A stretch of 64,000 nt of DNA from Farysia itapuensis (GCA_023212645.1 JALBYC010000004.1:62001-126000); one strand, 5' to 3'; positions 39,972-50,203 are shown, counted from the stretch's first letter. Program-made: numbers and translations. The notes: generated by a model from the letters alone, not told the origin.

Positions 39972-40212
39972 GATGCGCTGGCAACGACCACTTGGCCGTG
40001 TCTAATGTGTGCAGGGTCGTACAGGCCCACAAGATGGGGGAAGGGAGAGAGCAAAGATGGAGTCCGATCTTTCTAGTTTTTTTTTCTGAAATTTAGCGCT
40101 TTAACAGAACCAATCAACGCGACGCGTGCATGCGTGCAAATTCTCAAAGTGTCAAACAAAGGTGTTGGTTGGTGTCTGCTGCGCATTTCAGTCGAGCGCC
40201 CCCATCATCGTC
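39972..40212. promoter_or_regulatory. Divergent promoter, CTP synthase / NSE2, with ACGCGT box
   Basis: This 241-base spacer has a T-rich tract (about 40075-40085) and an ACGCGT site at 40122-40127 inside CGCGACGCGTGCATGCGTGC. ACGCGT is the MBF (MluI cell-cycle box) site that drives late G1/S genes in ascomycetes. Confidence 0.45.
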
Positions 40213-41219
40213 ATGCCAGTGCCGTCAGGGAGACGTAGGACCCACATAGAAAGCGATGAAGAGGCAGAAGAGGAGCATGTCCAAGCACCTCCAGCTACCT
40301 ATCTCGGAACCGAAGACTTGTCTCGACCACAGCCTCTGGGGAAAGCACAGGCTCCCAACATCCGTAATCTATTGGCCGACTTTCGACAGCAGTCGGAGCT
40401 GATCGAAGGCTCAATCCGTCTGCTTATTGAGACAGCAGAACAGACGGCAGAAGCGCATAATCACAATCCGGACTACGAGCCTCTGCAGCAGCTCGATGCC
40501 GACCTGCGAGAACTGATTGATCTGCAGGTTGAGAAAGCTGCCCGTCAAAAGGTATTGACAGAAATGATGCAAGAACTGAATGCAGGCCAAGTATTGGTAA
40601 GTCTTTCCTAGCTACGTCATGTGCGCTCCTTTCTCATTCCTAGATCTCATTGGGGCTAGGATAATCCGACAGACAGGTACAACAGTGGGGTGCGCGCTCA
40701 CATGGACACATATCGACGGATGACATCGCGCAAGAAATACGCTCAGAACGAACATTACCACAATTTCCGCGATGCCCTGTGGACAGCAACCGAAGAGGGT
40801 GCAATGCCACCCGTCAGAGACCTTATCCCCGCCGAGCAGGGGGACGAAGATGACTCGGACGAAGAAATCGTTGCCGGTGGTGTCACGCAAAACTTTCGCT
40901 GTCCCATCACCACAAATCTGCTGGAAGATCCATTTACGAAGTACGTACCTCGCGCGCGCCCCTACTCTGCGACTTTCCATTCTGACCTTTCCATTCTCTC
41001 TGTCTCACTAGCGTCAACTGCAAGCACTCGTACTCAAAAGAGGCTATTCTTGAATTCATCCTGCGCAACAATCGGTGTCCAGCACAGGGCTGTTCTGCGC
41101 CAGTCAATCGCTCGTCACTCAAGCAGGATGCCGCACTGGCCCGCAAAGTCGCTACATTCCAACGCAGAGAGGAAGAACGCCAATTTGCAAGACGACAGCA
41201 GACCACAATTCTCGAGTAA
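40213..41219 (+). CDS. NSE2: SMC5/6 complex SUMO ligase Nse2/Mms21, three exons
   Basis: Exons 40213-40596, 40660-40940 and 41012-41219 give 290 residues; introns are 63 and 71 nt with GTAAGT and GTACGT donors. Nse2 is the E3 SUMO ligase docked on the Smc5 arm and acts in DNA repair and rDNA stability. The N-terminal two-thirds are helical (about 45-165) and would bind the Smc5 coiled coil. The C-terminal SP-RING (about 206-255) begins at FRCPITTNLLEDPFTN and continues VNCKHSYSKEAI and NRCPAQGC, giving the Cys and His zinc ligands. Splicing exon 2 to exon 3 inside TNVNCKH is needed to build the SP-RING, which supports the model. The protein ends with a short basic helix. Confidence 0.93.
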
Positions 41220-41301
41220 CAGCACAGCAATCAGAGAAGAGAAATTGCATTCAATTGCAGTTCAGAACATGTGTAGATAAACGAATGAGGGGTTTGGAGG
41301 T

Positions 41302-44136
41302 TTAGGCGATAGCGCTCATGACGAGTTGGCACACGGCGTCGGACTCGGAACGCACCGTGAGCTCCATGGTAACGCCCTGACCGGCTGCAAATGTCATGCG
41401 ACAGCGGGTGAGCGCCTTGACAGACTTGCCCGGATTGGCGACTGCTCCGGAGAGATTCAACGTGTGCACCGAGGTAGATGTTGGCATTTCTGTTCCTCCC
41501 AGCGGCATCATGCCCAGCAGCTCGACCAACGTATCGCACGCTGTCTTGAGGCCATCCAGTGCTGTGAGGGCAAAGGTCTCGGTAGACTCGGATGCAGAAG
41601 CCATCTTGTCCCACTCTGCCGCAAAGTTGGCATACACCGGCTTAATATAGTCTGCAACACCCAGTTCCAGATCTTCGGTCTGGTATTCGTCGTCGTATCC
41701 TTCTTCCTCCGGCTCGCCCGACGTCGGATCGACTTCTTTCGACACGAATCGTAGCGTATTGGATAGCGTGGCTTGCGCGTAGTCCGTCGCACCACCCTCT
41801 CGAGTGAAAGAGACATACACCACACCACTCGGCTCTTGCGCCGACAACAGTGGGATCGTGAGAATAAAATCTTCCTTGAGCCCTTCTTCCGCCGCGCCTG
41901 AGACGACAACGGCCACGTTTTCGAGTACAGTATCTGGCAACGTATTCGTCACGTTGAACTGGATCACCACGTGGTCGGCAAACACATGCTTGACCGCGCT
42001 GACCACATACTCGGTCTCGGATTCGGTGAGCTCGATCGGTTTGGCAGAACTCTTGAGCACTGGACCGTACTTGGAGAGCTGAGAGACTTCTGAAAGCTGT
42101 TTGGCATAGAATGAATCAGAGTCGACTGTGGGAGCTTTCGATGAAGACGGAGTTCCATTAGTGGCATTCGCACTGACGCTCTTGGAGCTGTCGGCTGCGA
42201 TCGCAACGTTGGCAGTCGCTTCCGACTTGGCTCGCAATGCTTCCTGTCGTGCTTCTTCACGTGTCACTCTCGGGACTTTGGTGATGTCAAAGCCACTCGT
42301 AGACGAGGAAGGGTCGGAGACGTAGGACTGCAAGGCCGATTCGAGCGCATTCAGCTTGTAGCTTGATTCATCGTTCACCACCTTTTGTGCCAGCTTGGAT
42401 TCTCGAAGTACGCGGAGGTACATGGCCGCTCGATCGCGCACCTCGTCGTCCACATCGTCGAGACATCGTTCCAAAAGCGTCTTGATGCGCGCGTTGAGTG
42501 ATGTATCGGCAACGCCAAACTTGGCAAGCGAGCTGACCGCAGCCGCACGGACGATGGCGTTCTCGAGAATGACGCGGTTGTAGATGTAGCGGATGTACTT
42601 GTGGGGTTGAGGCATCTTGGGTCCTTCGACGCCAAGCAGATGCAGAATTCGGACGCTGAGTTTGGTGAACTCGCAGTCTTCGATAAACTCACACAAATGG
42701 GCCAAAGCTGTCTCCTTGCAATCTCCGATGAACTTGATCATGTCGAAGATAGCCTCCACAACAGCACGCTTGTACTCGAATCCACCTTCGTCGCGCAAGA
42801 CGCCAGCAAGGAAGCCGAGCATGACGGTCTGCTTCGAGGGGAACTTGAGGCAAAGACTGCGGATAGCATCAACCACGATGACTTTGAACTCGTCGCTGAT
42901 TTCCGACATGAAACCGCTGATCTGTTTCATCAGACGATCTACCGATGCTTCGTTGCCGGTCTTGAGTAACGTCGTGATGGCGTAGGTGGCGATGCTCCTG
43001 TTCGTGTCGGTGATCAGGTTCTCCATGTCGACATTGCAACCCTGAACCGATGCAGGATACGTCTGCGCAAGCTTCGCAAGTGTTCGAATGGAAGCAAATT
43101 TGAGCGTAGACTTTGGCGAAGACAAGAAAAGCTGTAGGATAGCAACAGGTCGGTAGAGCTCCTGCGGCGTGACGTTCTTGAGTTCGCAGATTGCACGAGC
43201 GGCTTCATAGTTGACCATGTCGCTCTTGTGTCGGCACCAGCTTTCCAACAGCTCCAGCATGGGTGCTCGCAGATTTGGATCTTCGTCTGCCACCTTTTGA
43301 GCGTATCGTACAAGCATACAGAGGGCGTAGGGACTGCGAAGTACAGTACCCGATCCACTCGAGGCGCCGCGTCCTCCGCCGAGCTGTTGGACCAGCTTGG
43401 TAATGGCCATGCGATCTCCCTGTCGGATCAAGTATAGCAAACCCAGGGCGTGATACTGAGTAATGTAGCTGCTGCTAGCCACAGCCTGATAGGCACTCTG
43501 TGCCGGGGTTTGCGAGCCGTATCCGGAAAAGCCAAGATAGCTGCCTGCGCCTCCAAAGCCGCTGGTGAGGCCGCCTCCAGAGGAGCCCTTCGAGTTGATG
43601 GCCTCCTGAGCTTCGTTACCCCATCTTCGCACGACATCGCGTGCGGCAATTTGAAGCTGATAAGCAGACACAAGCGCAGCTGAGCTGATAGACGTGTTCT
43701 TGTCAACAATAGCTGACTTGAAGAACCGCTCAAGACCTTGCACCATGGACGGGTCGACGACGCGACTTAGACCTCGGATAGCATTGGGACGATAGATCAC
43801 CTCGACATTGGGCTGCATGTCTTTCATAATAGAAGCGGTCACCATGATGACATCGTCTGAAAAGGGACAAAGCTCCTTGATGGCGAGGTATACCATTTGT
43901 CGCAGAGCTGGGTCCTTGTTCTGGAATAACTTTGTCGCGCCGAAGAACAGTGTGGTGGCTTCTTGTCGACTGAAGGTCTCGCCCATGTAGAGTAGGTAGA
44001 TCACTTTGGTCAGGAGGATGCGGCATTTGCGCGGACTGATGGGAGTCTCGTTAAACACGCGCGCTTCTTGGATGACTGATGTCTTGTCCTGATAGAAGGA
44101 CGTCGCTCCCACCTCTTCATCCTTTTTGAACGACAT
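41302..44136 (-). CDS. SEC21: Coatomer subunit gamma
   Basis: This encodes gamma-COP (944 residues from the ATG at 44136), a subunit of the COPI F-subcomplex that coats Golgi-to-ER vesicles. The start MSFKKDEEVGATSFYQDKT is typical of the family; an ATG at 44310 would add 58 unrelated residues. The N-terminal adaptin trunk (about 10-545) is built of HEAT-like helices, with RKCRILLTKVIYLLYMGE and MVYLAIKELCPF as landmarks. After a Ser-rich hinge (about 590-650), the appendage (about 665-944) has an immunoglobulin-like and a platform subdomain. A Gly/Ser-rich insertion (near 200-235) lies in the trunk. No intron is needed. Confidence 0.95.
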   Translation of the reverse strand: MSFKKDEEVGATSFYQDKTSVIQEARVFNETPISPRKCRILLTKVIYLLYMGETFSRQEATTLFFGATKLFQNKDPALRQMVYLAIKELCPFSDDVIMVTASIMKDMQPNVEVIYRPNAIRGLSRVVDPSMVQGLERFFKSAIVDKNTSISSAALVSAYQLQIAARDVVRRWGNEAQEAINSKGSSGGGLTSGFGGAGSYLGFSGYGSQTPAQSAYQAVASSSYITQYHALGLLYLIRQGDRMAITKLVQQLGGGRGASSGSGTVLRSPYALCMLVRYAQKVADEDPNLRAPMLELLESWCRHKSDMVNYEAARAICELKNVTPQELYRPVAILQLFLSSPKSTLKFASIRTLAKLAQTYPASVQGCNVDMENLITDTNRSIATYAITTLLKTGNEASVDRLMKQISGFMSEISDEFKVIVVDAIRSLCLKFPSKQTVMLGFLAGVLRDEGGFEYKRAVVEAIFDMIKFIGDCKETALAHLCEFIEDCEFTKLSVRILHLLGVEGPKMPQPHKYIRYIYNRVILENAIVRAAAVSSLAKFGVADTSLNARIKTLLERCLDDVDDEVRDRAAMYLRVLRESKLAQKVVNDESSYKLNALESALQSYVSDPSSSTSGFDITKVPRVTREEARQEALRAKSEATANVAIAADSSKSVSANATNGTPSSSKAPTVDSDSFYAKQLSEVSQLSKYGPVLKSSAKPIELTESETEYVVSAVKHVFADHVVIQFNVTNTLPDTVLENVAVVVSGAAEEGLKEDFILTIPLLSAQEPSGVVYVSFTREGGATDYAQATLSNTLRFVSKEVDPTSGEPEEEGYDDEYQTEDLELGVADYIKPVYANFAAEWDKMASASESTETFALTALDGLKTACDTLVELLGMMPLGGTEMPTSTSVHTLNLSGAVANPGKSVKALTRCRMTFAAGQGVTMELTVRSESDAVCQLVMSAIA

Positions 44137-44394
44137 GTTTGACGGTGCAGCACGACTGCCAGCGAGTGTCAATGACACCGGAACAAGTGTCTGTGTAGCT
44201 GGTGTGGGAGTGGTGTTGGTCTCGGTGGGAGAAGTGCAACCTTCCAGCTCAACACACTGTCCCGAGGTTGAGACGCGGGTCCGAAGCTGGCAAGTGGTCG
44301 GTGCGCCCAATTAAAATCGTGATCGAATTAAAGAACTCTAACATTACATTGAACTGAAATACGTAAATACGAAATATACAAATGATGATGACTA
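44137..44394. other. Intergenic region between SEC21 and the SRF1-like gene
   Basis: This 258-base spacer is the SEC21 promoter and the start of the neighbour's 3' flank; both genes run leftward. AT-rich sequence at about 44330-44390 is probably the downstream gene's poly(A) region. Confidence 0.4.
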
Positions 44395-46344
44395 CTAGCG
44401 ACGACCACCGCCCGTGACCCGCACAAAGATACGGAAGAGGGAGACGGTTAGGACGATGACGTACGCCAGTAGACTGACAAACACAAGCCCGATCAGGGAG
44501 CCTTGCAGGCGACAGAGGTATGGTTGGCGGGAGGGATCGTTCAGAGGACTTGTCCGATCAGCTGGCGGAACGCGGGGCCCAATGAAGGGGCTGTCGTGAG
44601 GGTAGCAGACCAGCGTCGATGTAAAGTAGTTGTCAAAAGTAAGCGACAGCTCAGCCGACCATAGGCAGATAAAGACGAGCTCGAGCACGGTGTACGACAG
44701 CTTAGATTGCACCGTCCACAGTCCAATGGGCCGTCCAAAGTATTCGAGCCAGATCTGGAAAACGACGTGTGCCAGACTGAGTGGCGCGAAGATGATCGCA
44801 ACGAGAGGAGAGGAGCCTACCGCGTCAGCGGCACCTTGGTTTCGAAGCACAAGCAGTAGTTTTATGGCAACGGCCAATGTTGCCGATGTAAAGGCAATGT
44901 TGATCACCCGAAAGAGCAGTGGAACAAACGGGTTGTGGATCAGGAATTTCTCCCAGGCTTTCAGCCACGCCTTCTTTTTCTGTTTCCCGTCGGAGCCATA
45001 TGTTCTGCCAGACTCGGTGCGTGGGAAAAAGCCAGAAGGACCGAATCGGTTCTCGCCGACATCGAATCCTTGGCCCCTCTCCTCGGGCTTCCATGGAGAT
45101 GCCCAGCCAGGTGTAGCGGGTTGGTGGACGGTAAAGACATCCGGATGCTCCATTCGGGCTCTGAAAGACATGGTGGGGTATTTCTCCGATTCGTAGTCTG
45201 GTTTGGCCTGCTTTTCTAAGTCCTCGTCATCAGCCTTTGTTGTCGAAGTTCCGTCGGGTGAGGGTGAGTCGTGGCGTTGTGCATCAGCGTTGCGTGCCTT
45301 GCCACTCTGTTTCGCTTTTGAATCTTGCTGGTTCGAAGAATGTTTCCAGTGAAGTAGCCCACTCGCTCCCAAGCCGGCAGCTACACCGTTCCAGTGTTCG
45401 GTGCCAAGGCCATGCTCGACGTGCCTGTCGCTTGAACGGCCTCTCATGTCGTCCATTTCAGCGTCACTGCCATCATCGCTGCTGTGATTGGCACCAGAAG
45501 AGTTGGAAGACTGGCGCATGCGGTTGGACCGGCTTCGTCGACGCCGCTTTTCGGGCTCTTGCTTGTCCTCTTCTTCGTCCAGTGTGTTGGTACGCGAGCG
45601 TTCGTGGTGAAAAGCCATTCGAAGGTGGTGCTCGTGTAATCTGCTGCGATACTTTTGAGGTAGCGTGAACGTCCACCAACGGTCAGGGTTAGAACTTTCA
45701 GCTTCGTTTTTCCTTGCCTGTTCGGCTGTTTCAATAGCATCGTTTTTGTCCTTGACTTTTTTATCAGTCTCGACGTGTTCAACTGTGGCAGTGGGCAGAT
45801 TTAGGGGATCGGGCTCGTTGATCGATGGCCGAGTGGAGCGTGACCGCGGGCTGCCTGGGGGCGAGTGAGGTGGGCTGACAGACTCTTCACGTGCCCAGGC
45901 TGGACGAGTTACTACCATGACGTTTGTGCGGCTCCTGCGCGAGCTGTTGGTATCACGACCATTGGCGAGCCCGCTAGAGCCTTGCCCCATCGAGCCGCGA
46001 CTTGGAGTGTTGCGAATTGCATGGCTTTGCCGTAGACTCGAGGAGCTCGGTGTGGCCTTGATTGGTGCGAGTGATTTGGGCCCATTGGATGGTGAGCCAA
46101 GATGGATAGATGAGCGAGGCGACCCTGGAGCGGCAGAAAGATCTCGATTGGTGCGAGTCTCACGTTGGGCAGAGGGACTGGCAAGTAAGTTCTGCTCGTC
46201 AAATTGAACAGAAGGAGACATAAAGCTAGTAGGTCGACTGGGACTGTCAGTGAACTTGCTATTGGCGCCTTGTACGGTGGTGGAGTGACTTGGAGAGCTA
46301 CCTTTGCCCTCCGCATCCAATGAGGTGCGTTGCGAAGTTGACAT
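44395..46344 (-). CDS. SRF1-like membrane protein (regulator of phospholipase D)
   Basis: This gives 649 residues from the ATG at 46344 (MSTSQRTSLD); an ATG at 46368 adds eight. The first ~450 residues are disordered, rich in Ser, Pro and Arg with an acidic/basic RRRRSRSNRMRQS patch. The last 160 residues hold four or five hydrophobic helices: LLFRVINIAFTSATLAVAI, SPLVAIIFAPLSLAHVVFQI, LSYTVLELVFICLWSAEL and SLIGLVFVSLLAYVIVLTV. The segment NPFVPLLFR before the first helix, and FGRPIGLWTVQSKL with LSLTFDNYF between helices, resemble the fungal SRF1 family, which regulates phospholipase D (Spo14) in yeast. I recognise this by pattern only. It is likely an ER or plasma-membrane protein with a long cytosolic N-terminus. 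Confidence 0.75.
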   Translation of the reverse strand: MSTSQRTSLDAEGKGSSPSHSTTVQGANSKFTDSPSRPTSFMSPSVQFDEQNLLASPSAQRETRTNRDLSAAPGSPRSSIHLGSPSNGPKSLAPIKATPSSSSLRQSHAIRNTPSRGSMGQGSSGLANGRDTNSSRRSRTNVMVVTRPAWAREESVSPPHSPPGSPRSRSTRPSINEPDPLNLPTATVEHVETDKKVKDKNDAIETAEQARKNEAESSNPDRWWTFTLPQKYRSRLHEHHLRMAFHHERSRTNTLDEEEDKQEPEKRRRRSRSNRMRQSSNSSGANHSSDDGSDAEMDDMRGRSSDRHVEHGLGTEHWNGVAAGLGASGLLHWKHSSNQQDSKAKQSGKARNADAQRHDSPSPDGTSTTKADDEDLEKQAKPDYESEKYPTMSFRARMEHPDVFTVHQPATPGWASPWKPEERGQGFDVGENRFGPSGFFPRTESGRTYGSDGKQKKKAWLKAWEKFLIHNPFVPLLFRVINIAFTSATLAVAIKLLLVLRNQGAADAVGSSPLVAIIFAPLSLAHVVFQIWLEYFGRPIGLWTVQSKLSYTVLELVFICLWSAELSLTFDNYFTSTLVCYPHDSPFIGPRVPPADRTSPLNDPSRQPYLCRLQGSLIGLVFVSLLAYVIVLTVSLFRIFVRVTGGGRR

Positions 46345-47021
46345 GATGTCTAAGATGAAATTCAACAAGATGAGATGCGTGAACTTGCGACAGATCCCGC
46401 TGGCAGTCTGATGAACGGGTGACAGCCTAGAGGGTGAGCTAGGCGAGCTTCATCCTTGCTGAAGACCGTTGCAAGATGCCCTCTCCTCTTGGAAGGCGAC
46501 AAAGGTGGAATTGATGAAGGTAGGACGGGGTGAGGGCTTGGGATCGCTTGGCGTCATCAATTCGAATCCTGCCAAGAAAACATGCTGTGTTGACTGTCCG
46601 CTGACCAGTCCTGCCATGTTGACTAACGACTAATTTTAGATTACTGTGTTAGGCCAGAAGATAGCCCGGCTTTCGGAATTTCGGGCGCAGTTCGGGGTTT
46701 CGTCATGTCGAGCTTTCGCGCTTTCGACTTTCGTCTTTCGATGCTACGCCGTTCCCCGTGCCGCTGTCTGTGCACCGACGTTCGCAGGTTTGTCAAGCGA
46801 GTGCAGTATTGGTACCAACGGCAGACATAGAAGCTTTCCAACAGTATCCAGGACTAGGGGGGGGGGGGGGGGGGGGGGGGTTTTCTTTTTGGCCTTTTTT
46901 TCCTTTAAGAGAAAACAGGGTCCCCCCATCAAAGAATAAGAAAAAACNNNNNNNNNNTCGTGTATACAGGGAGGCAACGGGGGGGGGGAGGGGAGGGGAG
47001 GGGGGGGGGGGGGGGGGGGGT

Positions 47022-47061
<40 letters not shown>

Positions 47062-47730
47062 TTCTCTTCTGGCTAAATTTCCCCTAGATGAAGAAAACGT
47101 GCACCACTTCAATGCAATATGAGAAGCTGGCTCTTCGGACGTCAGTTGACCTGCGACGCACATCGTCGCCAAAAAGATTTACTTCTTGATAAGGATGCTG
47201 ATAAGCAGGCGCTTGAAGTGCATGTGGATGCTTCTTTGTGGCGCAAATGAGTTTGTCGACAAGTGTAGTGTACTTTGGTGGCATGCACGACGGCAACATT
47301 TCCGGCGACTTCGTGCAGATGAACTCGGAGCTTAACTTTGACGCTAGAAAAAGGATATCGAGACGGGCTAGGTAGTAGAGACTGCATGTCTCGTCGACCT
47401 CATTTGCGCAGATCTATATGACACGGACTTAGCTGCATACACATACCGATGCTTGTGTGTGCATATCAACAATATATGCACCGAACAAGAAAAACTACCT
47501 CCTGAGAGATCACAGAGATGCGATAAGAGTGGTTGAGTGTCAGTAGTGCCCAAGCACGGAGACGATTTGATGCGCATGTAGGCGCCTCCGATGGCTATCG
47601 GCTAGATTAGTGTTCGATCTCTTGATGCGTGTGGACGCTGTGTCAAAGTTTTGGTCACGTCCGGAACGGGAGCATATATCAGCCCCAGCTGCGCCTCCCA
47701 GCTTCTCCGTGCCTCACACTGACAGCTCTG
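46345..47730. other. Non-coding segment with poly-G tracts and an assembly gap
   Basis: This 1.4-kb stretch has no supportable gene. It holds an uninterrupted run of 24 G (46857-46880), a gap of ten N (46948-46957), and a nearly pure G block with a few A and T (46979-47058). Low-quality poly-G next to N is typical of sequencing or gap-filling artefacts, so these bases should not be trusted. To the left (about 46660-46745) there is a cluster of TTTCG/TTTCGG repeats. Short frames here translate to Gly or Pro runs and mean nothing. Confidence 0.6.
46948..46957. other. Assembly gap (10 N)
   Basis: Ten undetermined bases between two poly-G blocks. The true length of this gap is unknown. Confidence 0.98.
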
Positions 47731-48775
47731 ATGACATTGTGCGAAAGACAGCCTGCTGAGATTCATTCGAGCACGTGGACTCGGGACCAGGTCCAACACC
47801 ATCAGCAAGCTGCCATCACTTCGCCGAAACATATTGCAGACCAGAAGCTTGATGCTCATGAGGACATCAGGCTAGACAGCGACAAGCATACAGTCACGCA
47901 CACAGCTTACAGACCAGCAAAGAACGGTACGAATAGCGTTTCTGAAGCGGAAGATAATGTCGCCGAAGCGCCAGTTTCCATCAGTCCATCTCCTCGGTGG
48001 AGACAGCAGCAGTCTGAGCCGGGAAATAAGATACCTCCGAAGCATTCTCGAGGTCAGCGCTCGAGCAGACAGAGAAACCACAATGCGCATATTCGCAATC
48101 ACCGTAGACCAACAGCCTCTCCAAGTCATAATATGTTTACGTCAGCTGACAAGGAAAGCGACAGACGGCCCTCGCAGACAGACAGGCTGTCATCCGGTCA
48201 AAATGGTCATGCAAACGCAGCTCAAGAGCGTATGAAAGCGTATCGTGCTCAAAACCCATACTTGGATGGCCTACACACAGCTCAAAGACGGACATCGCAG
48301 ATACATGATCAGCGTTCCGTACCCTTGCAAGCGCCTTTGCCACCCCGCTTCCAACAGCGAGCCCAGAGACGGTTTGTGCAGTCGATGAACCAAGTCTACT
48401 GTACACAGAACGAGCATTCTCCGCCAGATATTGACAATCCTACAGCTCGTATAGACAGCTTCGCGCAATTCATGATGCCGAAAATGTTTAATCTGCCTTT
48501 CGCAGATCAGCCAACGCCAGTCTTTGCTTCAGGTTCCATGCCAAACCCTCTCACGTACCAAACAATGCCCATGCCTAATATGCCAAGCTTGTACGAAGCA
48601 CCGGCTCCGGCGGTACACTGGCACGCTGTACCGTATATGACATACTGGGGTCCAACGGGTCATCCCCACTTTTACGACATTCCGATGGTAAGTAGTGCGG
48701 ACGAGACGAGAGCACTCTCAAAGAATTCTGGATATTCGATGCTTATTCGCTATGTAGTTTGCAGCGGATGTGTAA
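47731..48775 (+). CDS. Orphan low-complexity protein, probably two exons
   Basis: I do not recognise this gene. A long frame is open from an ATG at 47629 or 47731 (MTLCERQPAEIHSS). A donor GTAAGT at 48688 and an acceptor TATGTAG ending at 48757 would join HFYDIPM to FAADV and a stop at 48775, clear of the converging kinase gene; without splicing the frame runs into that gene. The protein (about 325 residues) is rich in Gln, His, Asn, Arg and Ser, and its last 60 residues before the splice are unusually rich in Met, Pro, Tyr, Trp and His. There is no signal peptide or membrane helix. Base composition looks more AT-rich than that of its neighbours, and the gene lies next to a poor-quality segment. 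Start and splicing are uncertain. Confidence 0.45.
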
Positions 48776-48820
48776 ATATTCGAGCATTCTTGGCATGGCT
48801 CACGCTGCTTGCATGGACAA

Positions 48821-50203
48821 TCAAATGCTCAGATCGAACTCCATGGGATATTTTTCCTCGCTTGTGCCAGCAGGTCCACGTTTGGGTATAGATGGGGTGT
48901 TGTGGACATGTGTGGCTGCGCGTTTTTCGCCTGCTGCGGCACTTGGAAAGGTGGGAAAGGTGTCAGGATGCGCCATGCTGGGACGCTGCTTAAAGTAGTC
49001 GTGTCGCAGAGCGTGTGCAGCACTCATACGTTGAGAGGGATCGTAGTGCAGCAGTTGGAAGATGAAGTCAAGGGTAGTGTCTGTGACGTCTTGTTTCTCC
49101 AGTAATTTTCGCAAGCTTTGCTTGTTGCGAGCTTCCACTTCATCCGCCGATAGTCTGGAGATACTGGATGTGCGAGGAAGCGGAATATAACCGGGATACA
49201 GGGCTACCGAGGGCCAAATGGCAGGGGTAGGAGGTCCTAGGAGGGATGCAATCTGTGCGATCTGTTCTTCCTCGCGGGCACCAGTGAAAAGCGGCTGACC
49301 GAGGATAAGCTCGCAAAAGATACACCCAATGGACCACATGTCGATCTTTTCGTCGTATGGAGGTGCATCGGAAGACACATTTGCGTCACGAGTGCGGTGT
49401 TTAGGTGGTTCCAGTAGCAGGAGCTCGGGCGCGCGATACCACAGTGTCACGACTAGATCTGTCATTTGACCTCTGTCTCTGTCTGCTACGCGACCTTGCG
49501 ACTCTTGACGGGCTTTTTCAAAGTCCCAACCACCGATCGGATCGCCAAAGCGCCTGGCCAATCCAAAGTCAGCGATCTTGAGGCGACCACGGTTATTTAG
49601 CAGCAGATTGCTCGTCTTGAGATCTCTATGCACGATCCAATTCGAATGCAGATGTTCGACGGCCGACAGCAATTGGTGCATCATCGCCTTGACCTCAGAG
49701 GGCAGAAAGCGTGTTTGAGTCTCCTCGAGCAGAGTGAGTACGGATTTGAGGTCGTGTTCGACAAACTCCATAACAAGGAAAATTTGATCGAGTGTGTTGC
49801 CGACACAAACTTCGTGCAACTCGACAATGGACGCATGGGGCCTGGACAGGAAGAGCGTATGGATCTCCCTCAGCGACGTTATGGGGAACCCAAACTTTTC
49901 TCGTTCCAATTTGAGCTTCTTCACTGCCACGACTGTGCCATTGGATTTCTCCGACGCTGAGCTACTGGAATCAATGGTATCAGACGCTCGTGCCCGTGCA
50001 CGAAAGACGATGCCGTAAGACCCTTCCTGTATGTGATTTAGACGTTGATACTTGTAGATGGAACGCGAAGACTTGATGGTCGGGTGAGCTGACCTGGAGA
50101 GCGCGGACCACAGCTTCGCCGCTGGCTGGCTGGACGAGGAGGCGGCGTCACTCTCATGTCTTCTGGGCCGCTTTCTCGGCTCTTCATCCGACACAGAGGA
50201 CAT
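48821..50203 (-). CDS. Cyclin-dependent kinase CDK11 (PITSLRE type)
   Basis: This 460-residue protein is a CDK11 (p58/p110) kinase, which with cyclin L acts on splicing and transcription. The name-giving motif PITSLRE is exact at residues 107-113 on the alphaC helix. The glycine loop is QEGSYGIVF, the catalytic Lys is in VVAVKKLK, the HRD loop is HRDLKTSN (192-194) and DFG lies at 212-214, followed by LWYRAPE. The start at 50203 (MSSVSDEEPRKRPRR) gives an acidic-basic nuclear N-terminus; an ATG at 50278 would add 25. Two insertions are notable: about 15 Ser-rich residues between the glycine loop and the Lys, and about 20 residues in the activation segment before MTDLVVTLWYRAPE. The long N-terminal domain of animal p110 is absent. 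Confidence 0.92.
   Translation of the reverse strand: MSSVSDEEPRKRPRRHESDAASSSSQPAAKLWSALSRSAHPTIKSSRSIYKYQRLNHIQEGSYGIVFRARARASDTIDSSSSASEKSNGTVVAVKKLKLEREKFGFPITSLREIHTLFLSRPHASIVELHEVCVGNTLDQIFLVMEFVEHDLKSVLTLLEETQTRFLPSEVKAMMHQLLSAVEHLHSNWIVHRDLKTSNLLLNNRGRLKIADFGLARRFGDPIGGWDFEKARQESQGRVADRDRGQMTDLVVTLWYRAPELLLLEPPKHRTRDANVSSDAPPYDEKIDMWSIGCIFCELILGQPLFTGAREEEQIAQIASLLGPPTPAIWPSVALYPGYIPLPRTSSISRLSADEVEARNKQSLRKLLEKQDVTDTTLDFIFQLLHYDPSQRMSAAHALRHDYFKQRPSMAHPDTFPTFPSAAAGEKRAATHVHNTPSIPKRGPAGTSEEKYPMEFDLSI

Noticed and set aside
46555..46580. B-box-like ATTCGAATCC
   Set aside because: No A box at the required distance on either strand, so no tRNA is called.
46646..47172. Frames encoding poly-Gly or poly-Pro across the G blocks
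   Set aside because: They are translations of low-quality homopolymer and N sequence.
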